NCBI GenBank assembly: GCA_037179335.1
Contig: JAKZHN010000010.1
Coordinates: 689,870 to 753,869 of the forward strand
Reading direction: 5' to 3'
DNA from: Cyclaneusma minus
Lineage: Eukaryota > Ascomycota > Leotiomycetes > Marthamycetales > Marthamycetaceae
DNA length: 64,000 nt
Shown: positions 1-11,375 of the stretch, piece by piece
How positions within the stretch are numbered: the first letter of the stretch is position 1
Layout of the letters: the number at the start of each line of letters is the position of its first letter
Position numbers and translations under genes: made by a program
Notes under the pieces: generated by a model
Databases searched by the model: none
What the model was told of the DNA's origin: nothing
Seen by the model: only the letters and a program-made list of their open reading frames with translations

Positions 1-959
1 CGCCAGACGGCTCCTCTGCTCACACGACCTGAGGTATGGGCAGCAAAGATCAGACTCAATTTGGACCGGATTACATGGACCATGCTGTTCCTATCTGTCG
101 GAATACCCATCTACTACAGCACAGGCTACGCCATGCCCGCCCAAATAACCTCCAATATCCTCGCCTACCTTGCCGCCGTCTCCCTCCCCACCTCCTGGAA
201 GCGCATCCTCCACCCCGTCCTCGTCTCCTCCGCCATCACCGTCCTCGGTAACTACATACTCGGTGCCATCCGCGGACAATCCCTCGACTCGACCCTCGCC
301 GACTACTCCACAGGCACGACCTATCTGAAACTCTGGCACGGCGAATCAAACCTCCCTGCTCCCGGAGCGGCCGATATTCTCAAAAGCGTGCTGGACGTCA
401 GTATCGTAGCGTTCGCTCTTCCCATGTTTCAATACCGCAAAGAGTTACAACGACACTTCTCCGCCATCGTGATTCCCAATGTCGCTATTTCCATAGCTTC
501 TCTGTTTGGCTATCCAGCTATCTGCTACGCTATCGGCATCAGCCCAAAAAGAAGTCTTTCTTTCGCTGCTCGCTCGCTGACTCTCGCTCTGGCGACTCCG
601 TCAGTGAGCAATTTAGGAGGCGATGCAAATACGGTAGCCGCTCTAGCCATAATGAGCGGAATCCTCGGCTCGCTCATTGGACAGAAAATTTTGAACTGGC
701 TTAGGATTCCCGAAGGCAAGTTTTACTACTTTGATAGAAAGCTCGAATTTTACTGACTACTACCATAGATGACTACGTCACACGCGGTGTGGCGTTGGGT
801 AGTAATTCTTCGGCCATTGCTACAGCCACACTCCTCGTCTCCGATCCCAGAGCGGCCTCACTGTCAATTTTATCCATGAGCTTGTTCGGTACCATCACAG
901 TGGCATTGACCTCCGTCCCTCCAATAGTACACGCAATCCAGGGTCTCGTAGGCTTGTAG
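1..959 (+). CDS. LrgB-family integral membrane protein, 5'-truncated by the window
   Basis: The frame is open from base 1, so the start lies outside the window. Exons seen are 1-715 and 769-959, giving 301 residues. The protein is a string of hydrophobic segments with the LrgB/CidB/YohK signature: an ALATPSVSNLGGD stretch, then a GVALGSNSSAIATATLL segment followed by a last hydrophobic helix. LrgB proteins in bacteria belong to holin-like export systems; plant and fungal relatives sit in organelle or plasma membranes, and here the role is unknown. The splice is supported because only removal of 716-768 joins RIPE to DDYVTRG in frame and restores the conserved last helices; unspliced, the frame stops at 756. 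That intron starts GCAAGT and ends TAG, with a TACTGAC branch site, so it is a GC-AG intron. Fungal LrgB proteins often carry an LrgA-like N-terminal part, which would be upstream. Family assignment is firm. Confidence 0.82.
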
Positions 960-1084
960 CCCAACAATCTAAGAATTCGATCTCATTCCGCAAATCCAAG
1001 CCCCTTGGCCCCAAAAGTGCTACGCTTGTTCTAGGATACTTCGAATGGCTTGCTATGATAAAAAGACAGACAGCACAGGTTGCC

Positions 1085-3023
1085 TCACGATCCGAAACCG
1101 GTAGCTGCGTCTATCACCGCCGCAGTCCCGTTCTGTACCGACTCGATGGCCTCCTTCAACACACCCTCCAACTTACTCGCCTCGTCGACTCGCGCGGCGA
1201 ATATGCTGTTACCGGAAGCTGCCTTGGCAATACCGGAGTAGTCAGGATCCGGGTTTGCGAATTCGATATTGAGATCCGCGTTGGTAGCTTTAGAACCCGC
1301 ACCCTCAGGGTGGACCAGCAGGAGAGATCTCCGCGGCGCATGCCATCCTACCACACATCAGCAAACTTTTATCATCAACCGCATGCATCATGACGAATTT
1401 GGAAGCATACCTTTGTTATTGAGCACAATTGTCAGGATCGGGATGTTATAGCGCTTGCAGATCCAATACACGCTGCCCGGTACCGAGAACAAGAACGTGC
1501 CATCGCCGACAATCTGACACACGAACTTGCCCTTGCCCGGTCCATTCACATGTTCACTCGCCAATTTGATACCCAATGCTCCTCCGCCGGACCAGCCAAG
1601 CCCGCCGCCACCACAGTTGATCCAAGAACCTGGCAGCGTGGCTTGGATGTTGTCAGCAACGAAACCGGTGCTTGTGACGGCCTCGATGGCAAATATTGTG
1701 TCTTTGGGCACAAGCTTCCTAAGCACATGGCACAAATACCCAGTCCCAAAGCCACCGTTCTCTTTCGGCACCGCTAGCTTGTTGATTCCTTCGATCTTCT
1801 TCTGGTGCGCTTCAGCTAACTTCTCCCATTTCTGGTTGAATGACTCGGCGCTCAACTGCTTGGAGATTTCAGGGGTTGATGACAAATACTTGTTGATCTG
1901 GCTGATTGCTGTGTAGCTATCAGCGCGGTAGCGGGCCATTGCTGCGAGGTAGAAGACGGGCATTTGCGCCTTGAGGGGGTCGACATCGATATGGTATATT
2001 TTGGCAGTCTTTTGCGGATGGCATTGTGTATTGACCCAAGGAACATCACAATCTAGCACGAGAATGACATCGGCGGTTTTGATAGCTTCGTCATTCCCAT
2101 ATCGCAGGCCGAGCCAGGCGCGGTGGTCAGCCGGGAAGCACATGTCCGAGCCTCCAGTATCCAGCACTCGCAGCCCCTTAACCGTGTCCGCGAGTTCAAC
2201 CAGCGCCGGGACTGTGGCATGATTTCTTCCGCTGTATCCGGTGATGAGAAGCGGTTCTTTGGCGCCTACCAGCGCATCCGCGATCGTTTTGATGGCATTG
2301 TCTGACAGTCCGGCTGGCTCGACGGGGTTCCAGTGCGCCTGGTCGAGCTCATAGGGATCGAGGTCTTCTTCCATGACCTCCCTCGCGCCGCAGAGATAGA
2401 CGGGGCCGGCTGGATCGCTGCATGCGAATTGCAGTGCTCGGTTGACCATCTGCTTGATGTTCTTGCCGGTCTTAATCTCGGCTGTGTAGCGACAGTATTG
2501 GCCGACTATCATCTTCTGATCGGGCACGTCTTGGATCCAGTGGATGTATTCGGTTCGGGAGCCGCGCATTTCGCCTTCGATTGTGTAGGGGGAGAGACCG
2601 GCGAAGATGAGAACCTGGCTGGTTATTAGTATACAATGTACAGTACTTTCTCCTAAGAACTACGTCTTCTGCGAATTGCGAAGCACACGTTCTTTGGGGC
2701 TTATAGGGTCACACGAAACAACTCACAGGCGCCCTCCCACAAGAAGCATTATGAACAGCAGCACCCAGTCCCTGCGTCCCAACGTCCACATGCACAATAA
2801 CACACTGCGGTTTCCCCGTCGCCCTCGCAAAGCCATCCGCCATGCTCAGGGCCACCATCTCATTGGGACAAGTGATAATTTTCGGAAACTGGTCGGGCTT
2901 CTCGTTCTTGCCCTTGACCATGGCTTCGATGATGGAGGGGTGGTCGGATCCCAGGTTTACGAAGCAGTGGGTTACTCCGGCCTCCCAGAGGGCTTCGAAG
3001 AAAGCAAATGATGCTGTATACAT
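1085..3023 (-). CDS. Thiamine diphosphate enzyme, acetolactate synthase/benzoylformate decarboxylase-like
   Basis: Exons on the minus strand are 3023-2727, 2614-1411 and 1347-1085, giving 587 residues; the introns (2615-2726 and 1348-1410) have GTGAGT/CAG and GTATGC/TAG ends. The N-terminal pyrimidine-binding domain has the activating glutamate in CPNEMVALSMADG (about E55). A central domain follows, then a C-terminal pyrophosphate-binding domain with the GDG...NN cofactor motif (GDG about 469-471, LNNKG about 497-501) split by the last intron. Family enzymes carry out decarboxylation or C-C ligation of 2-keto acids with ThDP and Mg. The substrate cannot be read here; lack of an obvious mitochondrial presequence argues against the housekeeping Ilv2-type acetolactate synthase. 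An upstream in-frame Met exists, but the start at 3023 places MYTASFAFFEAL at the usual domain edge. It converges on the LrgB gene with a 125 bp gap. Confidence 0.85.
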
Positions 3024-3805
3024 CTTGACGATGAGACGAAGCCAAAGAATTAACCAAAATTGGGTGAACTTTAGGAATTGGGTGAGGTTTGGGAAATGAG
3101 AAGCTCTACAGCTCAATCACTTCAATGTTGATATTGAGAAGAGTCGTAGAGCTGTTTATCGTCAGATGAGGGGCATGAGGGAGGGGTATGTAGGGGTAGC
3201 TCCGGCCTAAATCGGCCTCTCATTATCATGGGCGATAACGATAGGTAGGTAGGTTTGTATATCGGAAAATCCCCAGTCCAAGATGGCCCTCAGGAGCCGA
3301 TGGCTATTCGCGGGACATCTAGCTTTCTTGGCGAGTGGCTTGACTGCCGGACGCCACATCTCCACCCCGCATTTTCAAGCTGCACGTCAGATCCTTTCGT
3401 GGATCCGTCTCGATGCTCCGGAAACACCACATCAAATAGAGGATCAATTCACTGAATTCAGCCTTGTCCCAAGCACATCACAAAGGTCGTCTCCAAATAC
3501 TGAGATAATGAAAACAACGTCTCCATCATCCACCTCTACTCTACCAACCATCAACGGCACCCCGAGAGCCACACATATAAACAATTCCTAGCCCAGATGA
3601 AAAGCCTACCTCAAAAGGCAAGGCTCCTGGATTGATAGCTGACTACATATACCCCCCTCGACCGACCCCAAAGGGCCTTACGGTTTGCCCCCCTGGCGTT
3701 ACTCCACAGTCTCATCCAGGTACTACCTAGTCTCGCTCTAGTACAAACTCCAGCTACTGTCTTAGCCCTTCTAACCGACGATGTCACCAACGATATAGTG
3801 CTAAG
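3024..3805. other. Intergenic, upstream of the ThDP enzyme gene
   Basis: About 780 bp with no supported gene. A 102-codon plus-strand frame (3283-3591) starts with a hydrophobic stretch, but it lacks splice context and any family resemblance. Base composition is normal up to about 3800 and then falls abruptly into the AT-rich island. The 3024-3250 part is the likely promoter of the minus-strand gene. Confidence 0.5.
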
Positions 3806-3810
3806 TAATA

Positions 3811-3872
3811 GAGACCTTTTGCAAGCTGGATTTAAGGGCGTCAGTTATTTTAAATTTGGGGGCTAGACCGGA
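3811..3872 (+). repeat. Left terminal inverted repeat of the island transposon
   Basis: Begins GAGACCTTTTGCAAGC and includes AGGGCGTCAGTTAT and GGCTAGACCGGA. It pairs with 13908-13974. The single mismatch in the first 38 bases is A here against G in the other arm, the direction expected from RIP. Confidence 0.85.
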
Positions 3873-4260
3873 TTAAATCTAGCTATAGGTAAATACTAAA
3901 ACTTAATTTCCGGTCTTTAGAGCTTTTTTAAATAATTAATGCCTATTTTTTAGCAATTGTCAATTGTTTTTAATTAATAAATGCCAAAATTAAATTCTTA
4001 ATTATTTCGCTTATAATTGCCGTAAATAGCCTAGCCTAGCAATAAAAATTAATTAGTAAAAAACTGGAATAAAAACCGCATATTATTTAACACGTGCATT
4101 GCAAAGATTTTGCAAAAAAAAAATTTTAGCTATATTATTGCTTTAATTTTTTTTTGGCAAAAATACCCCTAATCAATGCTTTTAATTTAATTATTTTGGA
4201 AATTTTTTAAATAAAAATTGCGATTTTAAACGCTGCAAATAGCGCTAATATAGCGCAAAT

Positions 4261-4487
4261 TATTATAATGGTTAAAAATAAATTGGCAAATAAAGGTGTA
4301 TTATACGTATTTCATAGCTATAAAAAATAACCGCTGCCTTTTTTAAATAAAAATAACAACGCTTAAATATTATATATTAAAAGCCTTGCTTAGCTTTTTT
4401 AATAAGCAATGCTTATTTTTTTGCATATTTTTAATATATATATTTTATAAAATGCTTATAAAATACCCTTTTTAATTTTATATAATA
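4261..4487. repeat. Left LTR (heavily mutated copy)
   Basis: Aligns base for base with 11150-11375, with one indel. Its 3' third is converted to nearly pure A/T, including runs such as TTTTTAATTTTATATAATA where the other copy keeps G and C. Confidence 0.75.
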
Positions 4488-7400
4488 ATTTATTTTTTAT
4501 AGCTTTAAGCCCCAAAAATTTTAAATACAAATTTTTGCTTTTTAGTAATTTAATATTTAGCTTTAATTATTAATTTTAGTTTTTTATTTTAATTATATAA
4601 ATTAATAGGCTTTTATCAATTTGCTATTATTAATTATTATTTTCGAATTTACTATTGCCTGATTTTTAAAACTTTAATTTTAATATATAGCTTATATTAT
4701 TTATTATTAAATTGATTTTAGGCTTTTTTTTAATTTATTAAAAATTTATTATTTTTATTAGCTTATATATATTTTCCACGTTTCCGTATATGCCTTTTTT
4801 ATAAATACCGGAAAATTAATATAATAGCGGCTTATTTTAAATAATTGGTTTTTTTTAAGTTTTTGCTTTTATATATATATATATTATATATGTTTTGTAA
4901 TAATAATATATTAATTTTTAATTGCGTTTTTATTTTTTCGTTTTTTTAATTTTTTATAGCAATTATATTAGGCTTTATTAAAGCTTTATTTATATAAAAT
5001 AGGCTTTTCCATTTTTATTAAACTTTTTTTATTATTATTTTTATACGGATTTTTTAATATATGCCTTTTTAGCAAAAGTTAGGCTTTTTTTATATATTTT
5101 ATATATATATATATTAAATTCTAATATTATAGCCCCTAGTATTTTTAATTATAAAATATAAAATTTTAGCGGTGGCTTACTTTAAGCCTTATATAATAAA
5201 AATTCTATTTATATTTATATTTATAATAACATTAAATTTGCAATTTTGCTATAAAATTTAAATTGCAATTTTACCAAGCCTATATTTATATTTTAAATCC
5301 GTATTTATATTTGCTATATATAAAGCTTTTATTTAAATCCCTTTTATGAAAATTTAATACTTATAATTAGGCCGCAAATAACTTTAAATACAATTATTAT
5401 TACAATAATTATAAGCCCCTTTATTGCATAATAAATTTATACCTTATTTTTTTGGTTTTTTTTTGCCAATTAATTTATTATTTTATAAATTCCCGCTATT
5501 TAAATTTCTTTATTTAATGCAATTTATAATACCTTTATATTTTACCGCTATTATTATATTAAAATTTAAGCCTTTTTTAAAAAATAATATATTAATTATA
5601 ATAATAAATTAACCCAATTAAAAAATAATATAAAGGCTGCTAAAAAAAACTTATTTTAAAATATTATAATTGCAATAATAGCCTTAATTAAAATTGTTTT
5701 TGCAATTTATATTTTAATGCATATAGTAATTAATATTTAATGCTATTTAATAAACTTATTTTCCGTTTATTTTATGCATATTTAATTAAAATATAAATAA
5801 GTTATAATTTTTTTAATAATTTTTTATTTAATATAAAAAAACCCGGATTTTTAATAATATATTATAAAATATAGAAATTATAGATTTAATGTATATGAAT
5901 TAAAATTTAAAAACATTATGAAGTTTTTAATTTTATTAATCGAATTTATTTTATATAATATTTATATTTAATTAAATTATTTAATATACGGAATTTATAA
6001 TTTTTATTTATGTATTTTATAATTTTTAATTAAATTAAGCTTATTATTTAATTTCCAATTTTTTGATTTAATTTTTTATAAAATATAATTTAAATTAATT
6101 AAATTTATATTTTTATGCTTTAAATATTTTTATTTTTATTTTTGCTCAATATTGCATATGATTAAGCATTTCATATTTAAATATAAAGCTGGAATTAGCT
6201 TTTTAGCATTTGTTTTAAAGCTTGCGCTTTTTTTATAGTTTTTTATTATTATTATAATTTAGTTTTAATATTTTTTTTAATAAATTTGCTTAAAATTATT
6301 AAAGTATTTTTTTTTAAAAAAATTAATTTTAAGTTTGATTTTAACCTTTTTAATATATATAAAATATAAGCTAATTTTTTCTATTTTTTATATATATTAT
6401 ACTTTTTTTAATTTTTAATTTTTAATTTTTTTTTAAATTTATAAAGTTTATAAACTTTAATGTATATATATTATTTGAAAACATTTTAATAAATTTTAAA
6501 AGGCTAATATAAAACATATTATATAAATTTTTTAGTGAAAATTAAAATAGAGATTTTGAATAATAAGCTTAGGCTTTTATTGTTTTTTAATAATAAAAAA
6601 GAGTCTTATATATTTTTTAACTAATTCTTTAGCTTTAAAAATATATTTTAATAAATAAAAAAGCCTAATCCTTTTTATTAAAATTTATAATTCTATATTG
6701 TTTTATATATATATATTTTTATTTATTAATAATATTTTTATAATTTTTATAATAATATATATTTGCTATATTATATTATATTTTTATTTTTTATAAAATA
6801 TATAAAAAACTTAATATTAATTTATAAATAATATTTATATATTATAAAAATAAAAATAAAAATTATTTTATATTATTATAAATAAATTTTATTATAGCTA
6901 ATTAAATTATTTAATTTAGTTTTTTATTATTGCAGCAATATTATATATAAGCTTTTAAAATCTAATTTATTTATTTAAGGGTAAAATATAATATTATATT
7001 TATATATTATATAAAATTTATAATAAAAGGCTTTTTATAATAAATACAGCAATTATATTTTTAATTGTTTATTTTTAATTTTAATTTTAATTAATAATAT
7101 TTATAATAAATTAATATTAATATTTAATTTATTTTAACATAGCCTATTAATTTGCTATTATAATAAATATATAAAATTTTATTATATAAAATTCTTATTA
7201 TAAAAATATATAATTTGCTTTTTTTATATAATATATTATTTTTAAATTGCTATTATTTATTTTTATATAATATAAATTGGCTTTATATTTTTATTATTTT
7301 TATTATTATTTTTTTAATTCTTAAAAATAATTATAAAGCTTATCTTAATTATTTCAGCTTTTAAATTCTCATAATTTAAATAAAATATAGCTTTTTGCTT

Positions 7401-10400
7401 TTAAATTTATATTTATAATATATAAATAAAATATATAAAAATTAATTTTCCGGCTTAATAATTTTAATTAAAATATAATTGCTATATTTTCAAAAGTAAT
7501 TATATGTTTTAAAAATTATATATTTAAAATATAATTAAATAAATAATAAAGTTTTTGCTATAATATAGGCAAATTTGTTTTTAATATTTTTATTTAAAAA
7601 AATATTGCCTTTTTATAATTTGGCTTATAAAATAAAAAATTGGCAAATTTTTTATTTTTTATAATATATTTAATTTTAAAATTTTAAAATTTTAATTTTA
7701 TAGCCTATTTTGCTGAATATTAAAAAGGTTTTATGATTGCAAGCAATTTAATATTATATATTTAATATATTAATTTTGCATTAATTAGCTTATAAAATTA
7801 AAAGGCTATTACATATTAATAATATTATATTAAATTTTTTTAAATTTTTAAATTGCTTTAAAATTTCCAATATTTCAAATTTCCAATATTATAAATAATT
7901 TACAAATAATTTATAAAATTAAAATATTATAATATCAATTTATTTGCAAATATATTTTTAATGCATTAAAAAGCCTTTTATATTTTTAAAAGCTATTTAA
8001 ATAGGCTTGTTTTTATTATAATTTATATTCCTAATAAATAAATAAATTATAAATAATATAATTTTATTATATTTTAAAATAAATTATTTATAAAAATTAG
8101 CTTATTTTACAAATAATTAATATAAGCTATTTTAAATAATATATATATTTTTCCGGCCTTATATATATATATTATTATTATTATTATTATTATAAAATTT
8201 AAAAATAAAACCTTATTTATTTTAAATTTGCATTTGGTTTTTTTTATAAGAAAAATATTTTTATAGCTTTTTAAATATAATATTTATATATTTATTATAT
8301 TTATTAAAAGAATTTAAATAAATTAAAATATTGTTAAAAACAATTATTATGATAATATTTAAAAAGAAATTAAACGCTATATTTGTATAAATTTAAAATA
8401 TAGCTAGTATATTTACCAATTTAAATAATATTATTAAATATTTAAAATAGCTATATTTTATATAAAATGCTATTTTTTATTTATTTTCCTTTTATATATA
8501 AATTTTATGATACGCATTTTATGATACGCATTTTTAAAATTTAGCTTAATAAAAAAAAGATTAATTAGAAATTTATTAATTAAAAGAAATAAGAAGTAAT
8601 TTTTTATAATTATATTATTTAATTCTTTGTAATTAATATATAAATATAATTTTTTTTAAATATAAATAATATGAAAGCTTTTATTAGGCCTTCTAATTTA
8701 TAAATTTAGCCTTTTATTAATGCATTATCAAAGTATTGTTTTAATATAATTAGCTGCTTTTTAAATAATTTATAAATAAATTGGTAAAATAATTTTATTT
8801 TGGTTTTTATAATAGAATTTTAGTTAAAATAAATAAATAATATACCAATTTTTATTGTATTAAAAATATTATTAAAATAGCTTAGCTTTTTTAGTTTTTT
8901 ATATTTTAATTTTATATTTTAATTTTAATTTTAATTTTATTGCATATTTTTTGCGGGTATTTTTAATATTGAAATAATTTACAGCTTTAAAAATATATTA
9001 AAATCTAGTTTTATTTTGCCAAAATTTTAATATTTTGCCTAATATATATATAATAAGATTTTTATTTAAATTTATAATATTTGTTATAAAAAATAGCATT
9101 TTATTTATTTTATTAAATATTATTTTATATAATTTAATATTATATTTCCAGCTTGTATATATAAAATATTTTATATATAATAATTTTCTATTTATTATAT
9201 TTGAAATATAAATTATTATATTTAGCTTTTTTAATTTATCCAGCTTATTTTAAGCAATAATTTTATATTTAATTTAATATTTATAAATAAAATTGATTTT
9301 AGCTTAATTATAATATTTATTGCTTATTTATTTAAGCTAAAATATATTTAAAAACAAATTATATAAATATGCAAATATTTTATATATTTTAATGCCTTGG
9401 TTTTTTATATTATTTTTATCATTAAAAATTTAATAAGAATTTTATAGCATTATTTAATTTTTATTTTATTTTTATTAAAAAGCAAATTTATAAATATTAT
9501 ATATATATTTATTTTCATTTTTTTGCAAATATTAATAATATAAAGTTTTTTTTAATTTATTATTAATAAAGGCAAAAACGGAAATTATATTTTAAATATT
9601 AATTGCAATTAAGCGATTAATTATTATATATTTTTATTTTATAAGGAAATTATTCAATTAGGTAATTATTAGCAATTTTTCTTAATTATTATATTTATAT
9701 TTATAATTTATAAAATTAAGAATTTTATTTGCAGCTTTTGCAAAAATATTTTAATTATAATTATTTTAATTATAATTATTATAATTTTAGCTATAATTAA
9801 AGACATTTTTATATAATTAGCCTTTTTTTATAGCTATTAAAGCTATTACCATTTAAAATATATATTTTATTATTAAGCTATTTATATTTACGGGCTTTAT
9901 ATTTAAATTTTTAGCAATTTTTTTATAAATACAATTAAATAGGCTATAATTATTAAAATTCTAATTGAAATATAAAGAAATTAGTGTTAATTTTAGCCGC
10001 GCTATTAATTTTTATTTTAATAATAGCTATTTTTTTATTTTTGCAATTGGGCTAATATTAAATTGCTATATTATTATTTAAAATTTTATATAAATTTTAT
10101 AATTTATTATAATAATTATAATACTTTTTTAAATTATTTATATTAAATGTATTTTTGGCTTTAAATTAAAAATTAAGCTTATTTTTATATTCAATATTTC
10201 CGGCTATGTTAAATATATATTATATATTAATTTATAATTAATTGCTTTACTAAAAAAGTAAATTTTTATTTAATATTATTATAAAATTAAAAAATATATT
10301 AATTATTAAAAAAATATAAAAAATATATTTTTTATATAAAAAAGCAAAATCTCTATTTTGCAATAAAAGAAATTAATTTTTTAAGCTTTTTTAATAAATT

Positions 10401-11149
10401 GATTTAATATATATATAATATATTGCTGCTTTATATTTATTATATAATATATATATATATAGCTTTTAAATATAATTAAAATATAAATTATATAAATTAT
10501 AATATTTAAAAACAAATTAAATCTATATATTAAAATAATTTTACAAGCAATTAAATTATTTATAATATTTATATATATAATATATATAATATAGCTTAAT
10601 ATTTAATATACGGAAATTTTTAAATATATAAAATCTTTTGGTAATTAATTGCCTATTATTAAAATTTAAATTAGGCGGGCTATATTTGCAAATAAAAATT
10701 ATAATTTTGGTTTATAATTTCGCAATTTGTTTTTAGTTTTAAATTTTTAAATAATTTATTAAATGGCTATAAAATTATTAAAATTTAAATTTACTTAACT
10801 TTAAATTAAATTAAAAACGGAAATAGGAGCAAAAGCTTAATTAATTTTGCTTTTGCGCAATATATCCGCAATTTTAATTAGGGCGCTTTAATTATTAATA
10901 CCGGCAGCGTTTTTATTAATATTATTAATAAATATATTATTGGTTTTATTAAATACGGTTTTGCAATTTAATATATAAATTTTGCCGGCATTATGATTAA
11001 TATTAAGCTTTTTTAAAATTAAGCAATATTAATTTTTAGGGCTTTTAACAAAATTTTTGCAAATAAAATTATTACCGAGTTTATAGCTAATAAATCAAAT
11101 AATTATTATTTTATTAAATTGTTGCTTTTTAAAATAAAAGCAGCTATTT

Positions 11150-11375
11150 TATTATAATGGTTAAAAATAAATTAATAAATAACAATATATTATATATATT
11201 TTTTAGCTATAAAAAATAGCTATTATGTTTTTAAAATAAAAATAGCAATGCTTAAATATTATATATTGTAAATCTTGCTTAGCTTTTTTAATAAATAATA
11301 CTTACTTTTTACGCACCTTTAGCGCACGTGCCTTATAAGGTGCCCGCAAGGCGCCCTCCCTGGCCCCGTGTGATA
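11150..11375. repeat. Right LTR (better preserved copy)
   Basis: Contains the only GC-rich patch deep inside the island (about 11310-11375, with GCGCACGTGCC and GGCGCCCTCCCTGGCCCC). This patch is the reference that shows the direction of the mutations in the left copy. Confidence 0.75.

Larger units (their letters stand above)
4261..11375. mobile_element. LTR retrotransposon relic nested in the DNA transposon, RIP-destroyed
   Basis: Direct repeats of about 227 bp lie 6.89 kb apart (4261-4487 and 11150-11375), the architecture of an LTR retrotransposon about 7.1 kb long. Where the copies differ, the differences are almost all C/T or G/A, with the left copy carrying T and A. This is especially clear in the last 70 bases, where the right copy still has blocks such as GGTGCCCGCAAGG. 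The left end reads TATTATA and the right end TGTGATA, which is what C-to-T and G-to-A changes would make of canonical TG...CA LTR ends. No gag or pol frame remains; the only open frame over 60 codons (5424-5612) is AT-rich noise. Orientation and Ty1/Ty3 class cannot be told. The flanks (CAAAT before, TAAAA after) do not give a convincing duplication. Confidence 0.72.

Noticed and set aside
3283..3591. 102-codon plus-strand frame with a hydrophobic start
   Set aside because: No splice partners, no family features, and it lies in the promoter side of the ThDP gene.
5424..5612. 62-codon open frame in the AT island
   Set aside because: Composition is almost only Phe/Ile/Leu/Lys/Asn; it is what AT-rich DNA gives by chance.
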